From Akkermansiaceae bacterium UBA2367 (GTDB lineage: Bacteria > Verrucomicrobiota > Verrucomicrobiia > Verrucomicrobiales > DEV007), in assembly GCA_002344525.1 (NCBI GenBank), contig DDTJ01000033.1, positions 1 to 12,935 on the forward strand: a stretch of 12,935 bases of DNA, given 5' to 3'. Position 1 is the stretch's first letter; each line of letters starts with the position of its first letter. The position numbers were made by a program, and so were the translations under genes. Of this stretch, positions 6,962-12,935 are shown one piece after another. The notes under the pieces were generated by a model. It worked only from the letters and a program-made list of their open reading frames with translations, was not told where the DNA came from and searched no databases.

Positions 6962-8281
6962 ATGGCCTCTCCCCACTCCCCCGCCGCCGAAATGGCCTCG
7001 GCCCGCACCGGGACGCCCGTCCTCTGGCTGCTCGTCGCTCGGCTTTTCCGCGTCCTGACGCCCTCGGCGGTGCGCATGGTCGGGGCGGGCTTCCAATTCC
7101 TCAGCACCGTGATGGTGGCCCGCGCCCTCGGGGACGGCCCCGCCGCCCCTTTCTTCTTCTGGTCCTCGGTGCTGACGACCTCGGGGGCGGTCGCCAGCTA
7201 CGGGCTGGAGCAAATCGCCTTGCGCAACGTCCCCCGCCTTGAGCGCGACGGCCCGGCGGAGGCGGGGCGCTTCGTCGCGAAGCTGCGGGCCATCGCGCTC
7301 GTCTTCTCCCTCTTCCTCGGGCTCGGCTGGACGACCTACGCGGTGGCGACGGAGCCGGGCGGCTTCCAGCTCTGGCACCTCCTCCCCGTCTTCGCCCAAG
7401 GAGCCATCGCCCTGACCTTTATCAACGGCGAAGCCTTGAAGGGCCTCTCGAAGCCCGTCCTCGGCAACGTCTTCGGCCATGTCCTGCCCGCCTGCCTCTT
7501 CTGCGGGCTCGTCGCCCTGCTCGCGCCCCGCCTGGAGTCCCCCGGCCTCATCGCCCTCTTCACCGGGAGCTTCATCGCCGCCGCCGTCCTCGCCCGCCAC
7601 GCCCCCGGTGGGGTCTTCCGCGAGCCCTTCGTCCTCTGGCCCGACCGCGCCACCCTGGGCGCTCTCCTGCGAGAGGGCTTCCCGATCTGCTGCGTCAACC
7701 TCTTCGCGGCGCTCGTCCTCGTCGTCCCCCTCGCCATCTGCGAGTGGACCCGGCCCGCCGCCGAGGTCTCGCACCTGACCGCCGCCTTCCGCATCTCCGC
7801 CCTTTGCTTCGTCCTCTCCGGCGCGATCCACAGCGTCTTCGCCCCCGCCCTCTCGCGCAGCGCGGAGCTGGACCGCCCGCTCAACCCGGTGATGCGGGTC
7901 TACGGCCAGTCCATCGCCATCGCCCTCCTCGCCCTCGGACTCCCCCTCGCTGTCGGTATCGCCATGCCGGGGCAGGTCATGGCGGTCTTCGGCGGGGAGT
8001 TCCGCGACGGGGCCGAGGAATTGCGCCTGCTCCTCGTGGTGCAGTTGCTCTCGCTGATGGCGGGGCCGGGCGCCTACCTCCTCCTGATGACGGGGCACAC
8101 GGCCTTCCTCGCCCGGCTCGGGATGGCGAAATTCCTCCTCGTCGCGATCCTCTCCGTCCTCCTCATCCCGAGCCTCGGCGGCATCGGCATGGTCATGGCG
8201 GTCGGTGCCGGCACCCTCGGGGAGGGCCTCGTCGGCGTGGCCTATGCCGTGGCCAAGATGAGGGCCAAGGAGTCGCGGTAG
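6962..8281 (+). CDS. MOP-superfamily polysaccharide flippase (Wzx-like)
   Basis: From the ATG at 6962 this is a 439-residue, very hydrophobic protein with about 12 predicted membrane segments (roughly 38-54, 66-82, 110-128, 140-156, 168-188, 194-211, 238-260, 275-295, 318-336, 355-376, 385-404, 408-430). The N-terminal pattern, LSTVMVARALGDGPAAPFFF then the YGLEQIALRNV loop, and the VFGGEFRDGAEELRLLL stretch in the second half are typical of oligosaccharide-unit flippases. These move lipid-linked sugars across the inner membrane. No glycosyltransferases lie in the window, so the substrate is unknown. The open frame continues upstream to a TTG at 6866, but that region is AT-rich leader. ATG 6992 is another possible start. 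Element B copy 1 starts 6 bases after its stop. Confidence 0.88.
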   Translation: MASPHSPAAEMASARTGTPVLWLLVARLFRVLTPSAVRMVGAGFQFLSTVMVARALGDGPAAPFFFWSSVLTTSGAVASYGLEQIALRNVPRLERDGPAEAGRFVAKLRAIALVFSLFLGLGWTTYAVATEPGGFQLWHLLPVFAQGAIALTFINGEALKGLSKPVLGNVFGHVLPACLFCGLVALLAPRLESPGLIALFTGSFIAAAVLARHAPGGVFREPFVLWPDRATLGALLREGFPICCVNLFAALVLVVPLAICEWTRPAAEVSHLTAAFRISALCFVLSGAIHSVFAPALSRSAELDRPLNPVMRVYGQSIAIALLALGLPLAVGIAMPGQVMAVFGGEFRDGAEELRLLLVVQLLSLMAGPGAYLLLMTGHTAFLARLGMAKFLLVAILSVLLIPSLGGIGMVMAVGAGTLGEGLVGVAYAVAKMRAKESR

Positions 8282-8287
8282 GGGTCC

Positions 8288-8466
8288 GACGAAGGTGGGG
8301 CGAGGCGTCCTGGGGCGAGGCGTCCCTGCCGAGCCGTCTCCGGCTGGAGAGCATCCTTCCCCCGCCTGCCGCGCCGCAGCTCCGCATCGGCTCACCGGGA
8401 CGGTTCGCCCCACCCGGCTGCCGCCGAAAACCATCCCGTCGGCCAAACCTTTTTCAGATTTGGTAT
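8288..8466. repeat. Element B, copy 1 (left-truncated)
   Basis: This stretch fills the gap between the convergent flippase and oxidoreductase genes and matches 11858-12054 in the same orientation. Shared parts are GACGAAGGTGGGGCGAGGCG with CTGCCGAGCC, then CGGCTCACCGGG with CGCCCCACCCGGCTGCC, and finally CCAAACCTTTTTCAGATTTGG. The first two parts are imperfect reverse complements, so the core is a palindrome. A 14-base word, GGGGCGAGGCGTCC, is duplicated at 8297-8310 and 8312-8325 in this copy only. The left terminal repeat seen in copy 2 is missing. The right end supplies the final base of the oxidoreductase stop codon (TGA read on the minus strand). Confidence 0.88.
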
Positions 8467-9494
8467 CACACGAACTCGCTCAGCTTCACCGGTCGCCCCT
8501 CGCTGACGGAGCGGTCGCAGGCAAAGAGGATGCGGAAGCTCTCCAATGCCTCGGCGAGGCTGGTCCGCGCCATGTCCTCACCCCGGTCGAGGGCGTCGAA
8601 GAACAACTGGAACTGGTCCTTGTAGGGATGGTCCGCGACATCGCCGGAGTCGGCGAGGGCCATGGGCAACTCCGTCCATTTCTTGTCGCGCAAACCGAGC
8701 TTCGTCGAATAGAGCTTGTTGTCGAGCAGGCTGCCCTCGCTGCCGACGAGATGGGTGTGGAAGTAGTAGGGCTGGAGGCAATCGATCACCGAGGCGACCT
8801 TGCCGACCGCGCCGTTGGCGAACTTCAGCAAAGAGACGGTCGTGGTCTTGTATTCGTATTTCTGGAAGATCTCGTGGCGCGACTGGGTCGCGTAGGCGCT
8901 GACCTCCTCGACTTGGTTGCCCATGCAGAGGAGGAGGGCGTCGAGCGCGTGGCAACCCGCCGAAAGCAGGCTGCTGCCGCCGTTTTCGCAGGTGGTGTTC
9001 CAGCGATACTGCCCGTACCAAGGGCCGATGCCGTGGTAGTAGTCGACCTCGCCGTAGTGGATGTCGCCGATGAAGCCGCTCTCAAGAAGCTTGCTCGTGG
9101 TGAGGAACTGGCTGACGAAGCGCAACTCGAAGCAGACGCAGGCCCTGACCCCGGCGGCGGCGACCGCGTCCCGGATGGCGACGCAGTCCTCCCAAGAAAG
9201 GGCCATGGGCTTCTCCAGGATGATGTGCTTCCCGGCCTTCGCGGCGGCCTCGACTTGGGCGCGGTGCTGGGCGGGATAGCTGGTGATGGAGACGACATCG
9301 ATGTCCGAGGCGAGCATCTCGTCGAGATCGGTGTAGGTCTTGATGGCGCTGCCATGCCGGGCCGAGACCTCGGCGTCGTCGAGGGGCCTCGACGAATACA
9401 CCGCCGTCACCGTGCCCTGGTTCGTTCCGTTGATCGCGTCCGCGTGGGCCGTCGCCGCCCAGCCATATCCGATGATGCCTACTTTGTATGCCAT
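8466..9494 (-). CDS. Gfo/Idh/MocA-family oxidoreductase
   Basis: A 342-residue NAD(P)-dependent dehydrogenase of the glucose-fructose oxidoreductase/inositol dehydrogenase family. The N-terminal Rossmann fold starts with VGIIGYGWAATAHADA (5-20). EKP at 94-96 carries the conserved lysine. The second domain contains GGSSLLSAGCHALD (172-185) with H182 and D185, the usual catalytic/substrate residues, although the aspartate that normally precedes GxH in the family is Ser-Ala here. The family oxidises or reduces sugars, inositols and amino sugars; the substrate cannot be told. The frame is open to a GTG at 9524, but MAYKVGIIGYG at 9494 is the natural start. Neither start has a Shine-Dalgarno. It lies downstream of the TPM genes on the same strand, separated by element A copy 2. 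With the SDR further upstream it hints at sugar catabolism. Confidence 0.9.
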   Translation of the reverse strand: MAYKVGIIGYGWAATAHADAINGTNQGTVTAVYSSRPLDDAEVSARHGSAIKTYTDLDEMLASDIDVVSITSYPAQHRAQVEAAAKAGKHIILEKPMALSWEDCVAIRDAVAAAGVRACVCFELRFVSQFLTTSKLLESGFIGDIHYGEVDYYHGIGPWYGQYRWNTTCENGGSSLLSAGCHALDALLLCMGNQVEEVSAYATQSRHEIFQKYEYKTTTVSLLKFANGAVGKVASVIDCLQPYYFHTHLVGSEGSLLDNKLYSTKLGLRDKKWTELPMALADSGDVADHPYKDQFQLFFDALDRGEDMARTSLAEALESFRILFACDRSVSEGRPVKLSEFV

Positions 9495-9530
9495 GGAGGC
9501 ACTGAAGCGAAGGGTGCGCCCCACGGCAAC

Positions 9531-9692
9531 GGAAATCTTCGGGAAGCCCTATACTCGAAACCGCTACGCAGGACCGCGGATTGGCGCTGATTTCCCCAAG
9601 CCCAAGAAAAAGATCAGCGGGAATCAGCGAAGATCAGCGGTCGCCGGAGGCCGCCAGCAATTCGAATTTCGGATTTCGGGCTTCGGATTTCC
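9531..9692. repeat. Element A, copy 2
   Basis: A second, more diverged copy of the nested inverted repeat at 4627-4777, in the opposite orientation. The matching words are GATCAGCGGTCGCCGGAGGCC (9632-9652), the reverse complement of 4663-4690 apart from small changes, and the CGAATTTCGGATTTCGGG...CTTCGGATTT arm at 9663-9690. The other outer arm (9531-9561) is degenerate but still shows CTCGAAACC. It starts 4 bases beyond the stop codon of the TPM-like membrane protein (9697-9699) and ends about 36 bases before the oxidoreductase start. Confidence 0.82.
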
Positions 9693-9696
9693 AACC

Positions 9697-10899
9697 TCAC
9701 GCCGATCCTTCGTTCAACTCGAAGGACATGCTGACGAAACCGCCGCCGCAGTATTCGCCGCCGAGACGGTGGGCGATGCGGAACTCGGGGAAGAGGAGCG
9801 GCTCGCCCGAGACGTTCTCGCGCCCCCGCCACCACATCACGACCCAAGCGACGCAGCCAACCGCGGCGAGGCCGCCGAGGATGAAGACGACGGCGAGGAC
9901 GAAGGTGAGGGCTTTGCCGTTTTCGTCGATGAAAATGCCGGGGGCGTACTCGCGCAGCAGTTCGGGGGCATCGGGCGAGGCCACCAGCTCGTGGATGGAG
10001 GAGGCCCGTTCGAGGGCCTTGCCCCCGTCCTTCTCCTGCTCCATGAGGCGGCTCAGCCAGTAGAGCTGGATGCTCAGTTCGATGGCCATCTTCTCGACCT
10101 GGTCGGGGGCGAGGTCGGCGACGGCACCCTCGCGCAGGCAGTTCTGCAAGATGCGGTCGAAGACCGACTTCGGCAGCGAGTCGCGGATCGACTCGTTGAA
10201 GACCAGCTCGGTCAGTTGCGGCTGCTCGCGGTAGTAGAGCATCAGCACCGCGGGCGAGTCCGAGAACCACTTCTGGTGAAGGGCCTGGATGTCAATGTCG
10301 GCGGGGATCTTCTGGTTCTCTCCGAAGGACATGATGTAGATGCGGATCTTCGACTCGTCGGAGTGGAACTCGAGGAAGCGCATGATGTCGTTCGACTTCT
10401 GCTCGGTGAGGAGACGTTGCGGGTCGATGAGGAACTCGACCGGGGCGTGGGCGAAATAGAGGTCGGCGAGTTCGCCCTCCAACGGCGGGAGCGGCTCGTA
10501 GGCCTCGACTTCGGCGACTTCCTCCTCGGGCACGGTGAAGGTGCCGTCGGGGTTCTCTCGCACGCGCTGGAGCGAGAGGTCCGGCCCCTCCTCCGTCCCG
10601 GCGACGGGGCCGTAGAAGGGACCGGGGCTGGACGGGACCGCCGGCGCTTCCGTCCCCGCGAGGCCCGTATCGGGGGAGGGAAGGGGCGGAGCGGGCGGGC
10701 CGACGAAATCCGGATCGGTCTCGGCGACGGCCCGGTTTTCGGAAGCGCCGCCGGGGATGAGGCGCTCCGGCCAGAGACCTCCGCCGAGGGAATAGCTGCC
10801 TGCATCCGCAGCGCTGTCCCATTCGGGCAACTCGATCCTCGCGTGGAGGGAGCCGCAGGCGACCGAGGCGAGAAGGAGGATGGCGAGACTGCGTTTCAT
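9697..10899 (-). CDS. Secreted membrane-anchored protein with probable diverged TPM fold
   Basis: A 400-residue protein. Residues 1-20 (MKRSLAILLLASVACGSLHA) are a signal peptide, and the VAC triplet is a poor lipobox. A Pro/Gly/Glu-rich linker follows (about 25-145). Then comes a folded domain at about 155-290: LLTEQKSNDIMRFLEFH, IRIYIMSFG, KWFSDSPAVLMLYY, DSLPKSVFDRILQNCL. This reproduces the order of landmarks in TPM domains (helix, strand, W then hydrophobic strand, LP, helix). One membrane helix lies at about 330-356, followed by a short tail with GGEYCGGGF. The domain would face the periplasm. The start is the ATG at 10899, 11 bases after the stop of the upstream TPM gene. The frame is open to 11589, but that part only shadows the upstream gene. 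TPM membership is inference; function is unknown. Confidence 0.8.
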   Translation of the reverse strand: MKRSLAILLLASVACGSLHARIELPEWDSAADAGSYSLGGGLWPERLIPGGASENRAVAETDPDFVGPPAPPLPSPDTGLAGTEAPAVPSSPGPFYGPVAGTEEGPDLSLQRVRENPDGTFTVPEEEVAEVEAYEPLPPLEGELADLYFAHAPVEFLIDPQRLLTEQKSNDIMRFLEFHSDESKIRIYIMSFGENQKIPADIDIQALHQKWFSDSPAVLMLYYREQPQLTELVFNESIRDSLPKSVFDRILQNCLREGAVADLAPDQVEKMAIELSIQLYWLSRLMEQEKDGGKALERASSIHELVASPDAPELLREYAPGIFIDENGKALTFVLAVVFILGGLAAVGCVAWVVMWWRGRENVSGEPLLFPEFRIAHRLGGEYCGGGFVSMSFELNEGSA

Positions 10900-10910
10900 C
10901 GGTGGGGCGC

Positions 10911-11594
10911 TCACGCCGACATCAGCTCGCTCACGCGGGCGTCGTCTTCCTGACTGGGCGGCTTCGGCAGCAGTTTGGGCGGGCTGAGATGGGGGGGCAG
11001 GTCGAGGAGGGTGTTCTTCGCCCCGCTCAGGGTGGCTTGGAGCTGCTCGCGGGTCAGCTTTTTCAATTTGCGCCCTTGACGGTCGAGCACTTTGCCGAGC
11101 TTGAGGAAGATGCGCTCGATCGCCTCGCCGAACTCGGAGTTGACGAGGTTCGGGCGGGCGGCGGTGAGGGCGCGGTAGGCGTCCTCCTCGGAGATGAGGG
11201 TCTCGGCGAAGTAGCCGAGGGAGATACCGATCTGCTTCCGGTTCAGGTCCATCACCACGAGGATGCCGTTCTCGTTGGGGCGGGCGTACTCGGCCCCCTT
11301 GACCTGCCCGTGGTTCAAAAGCCAGAAGCCGAGCTCGGAGAGGCCGAGCTTCGGCGGGAGCGCGCCGAGGTAGACGCAGAAGAGCATCTGGGGAAACTTC
11401 ACCTCCAGCATGTCGAGGGTCTCGCCAAGGGTGTCGCGCTCCTGCTTGCGGAGGCAGTGCGCCGCATCGTGGACGCGGTTGAGGAGGACTTGGTTCGCCC
11501 CGAACACCGCCGCCGCATCCGCCTCGCTGTAGCCGCAGGAATAGCAGCTCGCAGCTTCGTGATCCACGGGGCGCAGACAGCGGGGACACTTCAT
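10911..11594 (-). CDS. Zinc-ribbon TPM-domain protein
   Basis: A 227-residue soluble protein. The N-terminus is a zinc ribbon (MKCPRC and CYSCGY: C3, C6, C17, C20). Residues about 36-172 form a TPM domain: NRVHDAAHCL, QMLFCVYLG, GFWLLNHG, GILVVMDLNRKQIGISLGY, then AYRALTAARPN and a long helix to LGKVLDRQGRK. TPM domains occur in YgcG-like bacterial proteins and in plant and cyanobacterial photosystem assembly factors. Phosphatase activity has been reported for some, but no catalytic set is confirmed here. The C-terminus is Pro-rich and acidic. No signal peptide is present, so this member is cytoplasmic while its partner, 11 bases downstream, is exported. A good promoter lies about 60 bases upstream of the ATG. 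Confidence 0.85.
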   Translation of the reverse strand: MKCPRCLRPVDHEAASCYSCGYSEADAAAVFGANQVLLNRVHDAAHCLRKQERDTLGETLDMLEVKFPQMLFCVYLGALPPKLGLSELGFWLLNHGQVKGAEYARPNENGILVVMDLNRKQIGISLGYFAETLISEEDAYRALTAARPNLVNSEFGEAIERIFLKLGKVLDRQGRKLKKLTREQLQATLSGAKNTLLDLPPHLSPPKLLPKPPSQEDDARVSELMSA

Positions 11595-11634
11595 GGGGAC
11601 AGCACGGAAGGAGGGGCAGGTCTAGCTTTCCTCG

Positions 11635-11648
11635 AAATTATCAGATTT
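11635..11648 (-). promoter_or_regulatory. 14-base box 1 near the expected start of TPM transcription
   Basis: On the minus strand this reads AAATCTGATAATTT. It lies just downstream of the -10 box at 11654-11659, so it covers the expected transcription start. A 13-of-14 match (AAATCTGACAATTT) lies at 11706-11719. Operator sites are possible. The words also resemble the terminal repeat of element B (AAATCTGA), so they could be element remnants. Confidence 0.4.
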
Positions 11649-11653
11649 TCAAG

Positions 11654-11680
11654 ATTATAAAGGAATATTAGACAAGTCAA
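11654..11680 (-). promoter_or_regulatory. Sigma70-like promoter of the TPM operon
   Basis: Read on the minus strand, TTGACT (11680-11675) is followed after 15 bases by a perfect TATAAT (11659-11654). The 15-base spacer is short, but both boxes are strong and the surrounding DNA is the most AT-rich in this part. Transcription would start at about 11647, giving a leader of about 50 bases before the ATG at 11594. Confidence 0.55.
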
Positions 11681-11705
11681 GGGGGAGACGGCTTTTCTAT
11701 GAAAG

Positions 11706-11719
11706 AAATTGTCAGATTT
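11706..11719 (-). promoter_or_regulatory. 14-base box 2 upstream of the TPM promoter
   Basis: On the minus strand this reads AAATCTGACAATTT and differs from box 1 (11635-11648) at one base. Centre-to-centre distance is 71 bases, and the -35/-10 pair lies between the boxes. The stretch 11720-11802 between this box and element B holds nothing else that I recognise. Confidence 0.4.
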
Positions 11720-11802
11720 GCCGGATCGTGACAAGCCTGCATTTTCGTCGATCTCCTTTTGTCGTGGGGAGAACCGGACGGATTTCCCCGCCGGACCGTA
11801 CA

Positions 11803-12054
11803 ATACCAATTCTGACAAAGACTTGGGCCATTGCGGAGAGGATCCCGGATCGGACCTGACGAAGGTGGGGCGAGGCGTCCCTGCCGAGCCGCCTTCTGTC
11901 GGAAAACGCCCTTCCCGTCTGCCACGCCGTGACTCCGCAGCGGCTCACCGGGGACGGTTGCCCCACCCGGCTGCCACTGGATGGCTGGATCGGCAGCGTC
12001 AGACTGACTGACGGGAAACGATCAGATCGTCCAAACCTTTTTCAGATTTGGCAT
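11803..12054. mobile_element. Element B, copy 2: MITE-like unit with terminal inverted repeats
   Basis: The left end (11803-11826) begins ATACCAATTCTGACAAAG. The reverse complement of the right end (12031-12054) begins ATGCCAAATCTGAAAAAG. Over 24 bases they agree at 19. Inside, 11864-11891 (GGTGGGGCGAGGCGTCCC...) and about 11941-11967 (CGGCTCACCGGGG...CCCCACC) are imperfect reverse complements, giving a nested palindrome. No real gene is inside, so it would depend on a transposase elsewhere if mobile. No clear target-site duplication is visible. It lies between the 3' end of the SDR gene and the TPM promoter. A structured non-coding element is the main alternative. Confidence 0.65.
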
Positions 12055-12082
12055 GAGGAACAATCCGGGCGTTCCGCCACCC

Positions 12083-12877
12083 TCAAATCGACATCGCGGA
12101 GAAGCCGCCGTCGACGATCATCTCGATGCCGGTGATGAAGGAGCCCGCCTTCTCCGAGGCGAGGAGCAGGGTCGCCCCGATCAACTCATGCGCCTCGCCG
12201 AAGCGCTTCGCCGGGGTGTGCCCCAAGATCGCCGCGACGCGCGACTCGTTCAGCACCTTGCGATTCTGCTCGGCGGGGAAGAATCCGGGGACGAGGGTGT
12301 TGACCCGCACCTTTTGCTCGGCCCACTCGCGGGCGAGGTTCTTCGAAAGGTTGTGGACCGCCGCCTTACTCGCCGAGTAGGTGAAGACACGGCTGAGGGG
12401 TCCGAGACCCGAGATCGACCCCACGTTGATGATGGAGCCGCCCCCGTGCTCCAGCATGTGCCGCCCGAAAATCTGGCAACTCCGCAGGATCGCGCCGAGG
12501 TTGATGTCGAGGATGCGGGCGAACTCCTCGTCCTCGATCTCCAGCACCGGCGTGGGCGAGTTCACCCCCGCCCCGTTCACCAGGATGTCGACGCGGCCCT
12601 GCTTCGCCACGACCTCGTCGAGCAGGGCTTGGAGCGAGTCGCGATCAGCCACGTCGGCGGGGACGAAAAAGGCCCGTCCTCCCGCCATATCGATCTCGCG
12701 AAGACGTTCCGCGCCTTTCTCCTCGCTGCGGCCCACCACCACGACGACGGCCCCGGCCTTGGCGAGGCCCAACGCCATCTCGCCGCAGAGCACTCCCGTG
12801 CCCCCGATGACGACGGCGGTTTTTCCTTCGAGCGAAAAGAGATCGTGCAGATAATCCATCTGCCATTGATAGCGCAT
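12083..12877 (-). CDS. SDR-family dehydrogenase, probable D-mannonate oxidoreductase type
   Basis: A 264-residue classical short-chain dehydrogenase. It shows the nucleotide loop IGGTGVLCG (24-32), NGAG (101-104), structural N126, catalytic S154, Y167 and K171 (YSASK), and the C-terminal DGGFSAMSI. The stretch PGFFPAEQNRKVL (198-210) and the later HTPAKRFGEAHELIG closely resemble SDR-type D-mannonate oxidoreductases (Bacillus YjmF/UxuB type). These interconvert D-mannonate and fructuronate in hexuronate use. The generic alternative is a gluconate 5-dehydrogenase-like enzyme. The first residue of the nucleotide motif is Ile rather than the usual Thr/Ser. The start may be ATG 12877 or ATG 12859; the latter gives MDYLHDLFSLEGK, the usual beginning in this group. 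No Shine-Dalgarno is present. Upstream lies a heptamer array. Confidence 0.87.
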   Translation of the reverse strand: MRYQWQMDYLHDLFSLEGKTAVVIGGTGVLCGEMALGLAKAGAVVVVVGRSEEKGAERLREIDMAGGRAFFVPADVADRDSLQALLDEVVAKQGRVDILVNGAGVNSPTPVLEIEDEEFARILDINLGAILRSCQIFGRHMLEHGGGSIINVGSISGLGPLSRVFTYSASKAAVHNLSKNLAREWAEQKVRVNTLVPGFFPAEQNRKVLNESRVAAILGHTPAKRFGEAHELIGATLLLASEKAGSFITGIEMIVDGGFSAMSI

Positions 12878-12911
12878 GGTGGCTCGGGGTCAATGGGGAG
12901 GGTACCGTCCC

Positions 12912-12935
12912 ACTCCTTACTCCTTACTCCTTACT
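12912..12935. repeat. Heptamer tandem repeat (actcctt)n, runs off the window
   Basis: Three full copies of actcctt and the start of a fourth reach the window end, so the true length is unknown. Read on the strand of the SDR gene it is a series of AAGGAG words, 35 bases or more upstream of the ATG at 12877. It resembles in type, though not in sequence, the short tandemly repeated heptamers known from cyanobacteria. Confidence 0.88.

Noticed and set aside
6878..8446. A 522-codon open frame on the minus strand
   Set aside because: It is antisense to the flippase; the product is an extreme Glu/Gly/Asp/Arg-rich string with no plausible fold, and its first codons come from element B.
8295..9590. 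A 431-codon open frame on the plus strand
   Set aside because: It shadows the Gfo/Idh/MocA gene and runs through both repeats; composition is low-complexity.
9340..10953. A 537-codon open frame on the plus strand
   Set aside because: It is antisense to the TPM-like membrane protein and oxidoreductase start; Asp/Glu/Gly/Val-rich shadow with no motif.
10900..11589. N-terminal extension of the TPM-like membrane protein
   Set aside because: It overlaps the zinc-ribbon TPM gene in another frame and is Arg/Pro-rich; a signal peptide begins at ATG 10899.
11858..12010. Small peptides encoded in element B (for example a stretch reading RLGRDASPH on the minus strand)
   Set aside because: The same words arise from the repeat palindrome itself in copy 1; there is no start signal and the frame is not kept between copies.

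Overview
The window is high-GC bacterial DNA carrying 12 supportable protein genes, no RNA genes and no CRISPR. High GC, long antisense shadow frames, almost no Shine-Dalgarno sequences before the starts, two families of palindromic intergenic repeats and short tandem repeats all suggest a member of the Planctomycetota-Verrucomicrobiota-Chlamydiota group. I lean towards Verrucomicrobiota (Opitutae-like). This is inference from style and gene families, not from a marker gene.

Left part (125-4626, all on +): an RtcB-family RNA ligase; a two-gene module of an 83-residue helical protein and an HNH nuclease (1 base apart); then an enolase-superfamily dipeptide epimerase and an M20 metallopeptidase joined by an ATGA overlap. 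The last two make sense together as a murein-dipeptide salvage pair: epimerise L-Ala-D-Glu, then hydrolyse the L,L dipeptide. The block ends in a 150-base palindromic repeat (element A, copy 1) that fills the whole gap to the convergent DedA-family membrane protein (4775-5443, -).

Middle (5616-8281, +): a SAM-dependent methyltransferase, a small unrecognised basic protein, and a 12-helix MOP-type polysaccharide flippase. They are loosely spaced and plausibly concern cell-surface glycans. A second kind of repeat (element B, copy 1) fills the gap to the convergent oxidoreductase.

Right part (8466-12877, all on -): a Gfo/Idh/MocA oxidoreductase; element A copy 2; a two-gene operon of TPM-domain-type proteins (a soluble zinc-ribbon/TPM protein, then a secreted, membrane-anchored protein with a probable diverged TPM fold) with a good sigma70-like promoter; element B copy 2, which looks like a complete 252-base MITE-like unit with terminal inverted repeats; and an SDR dehydrogenase resembling SDR-type D-mannonate oxidoreductase. 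The window begins with an actcct hexamer array and ends in an actcctt heptamer array, each a short way upstream of the outermost gene.

The most notable material is intergenic: two unrelated, highly structured repeat families, two copies each, whose ends touch or nearly touch stop codons, plus a pair of matching 14-base boxes flanking the TPM promoter. The protein genes are mostly recognisable families. The least understood are the HNH companion, the TPM-like membrane protein and the 103-residue protein at 6510.
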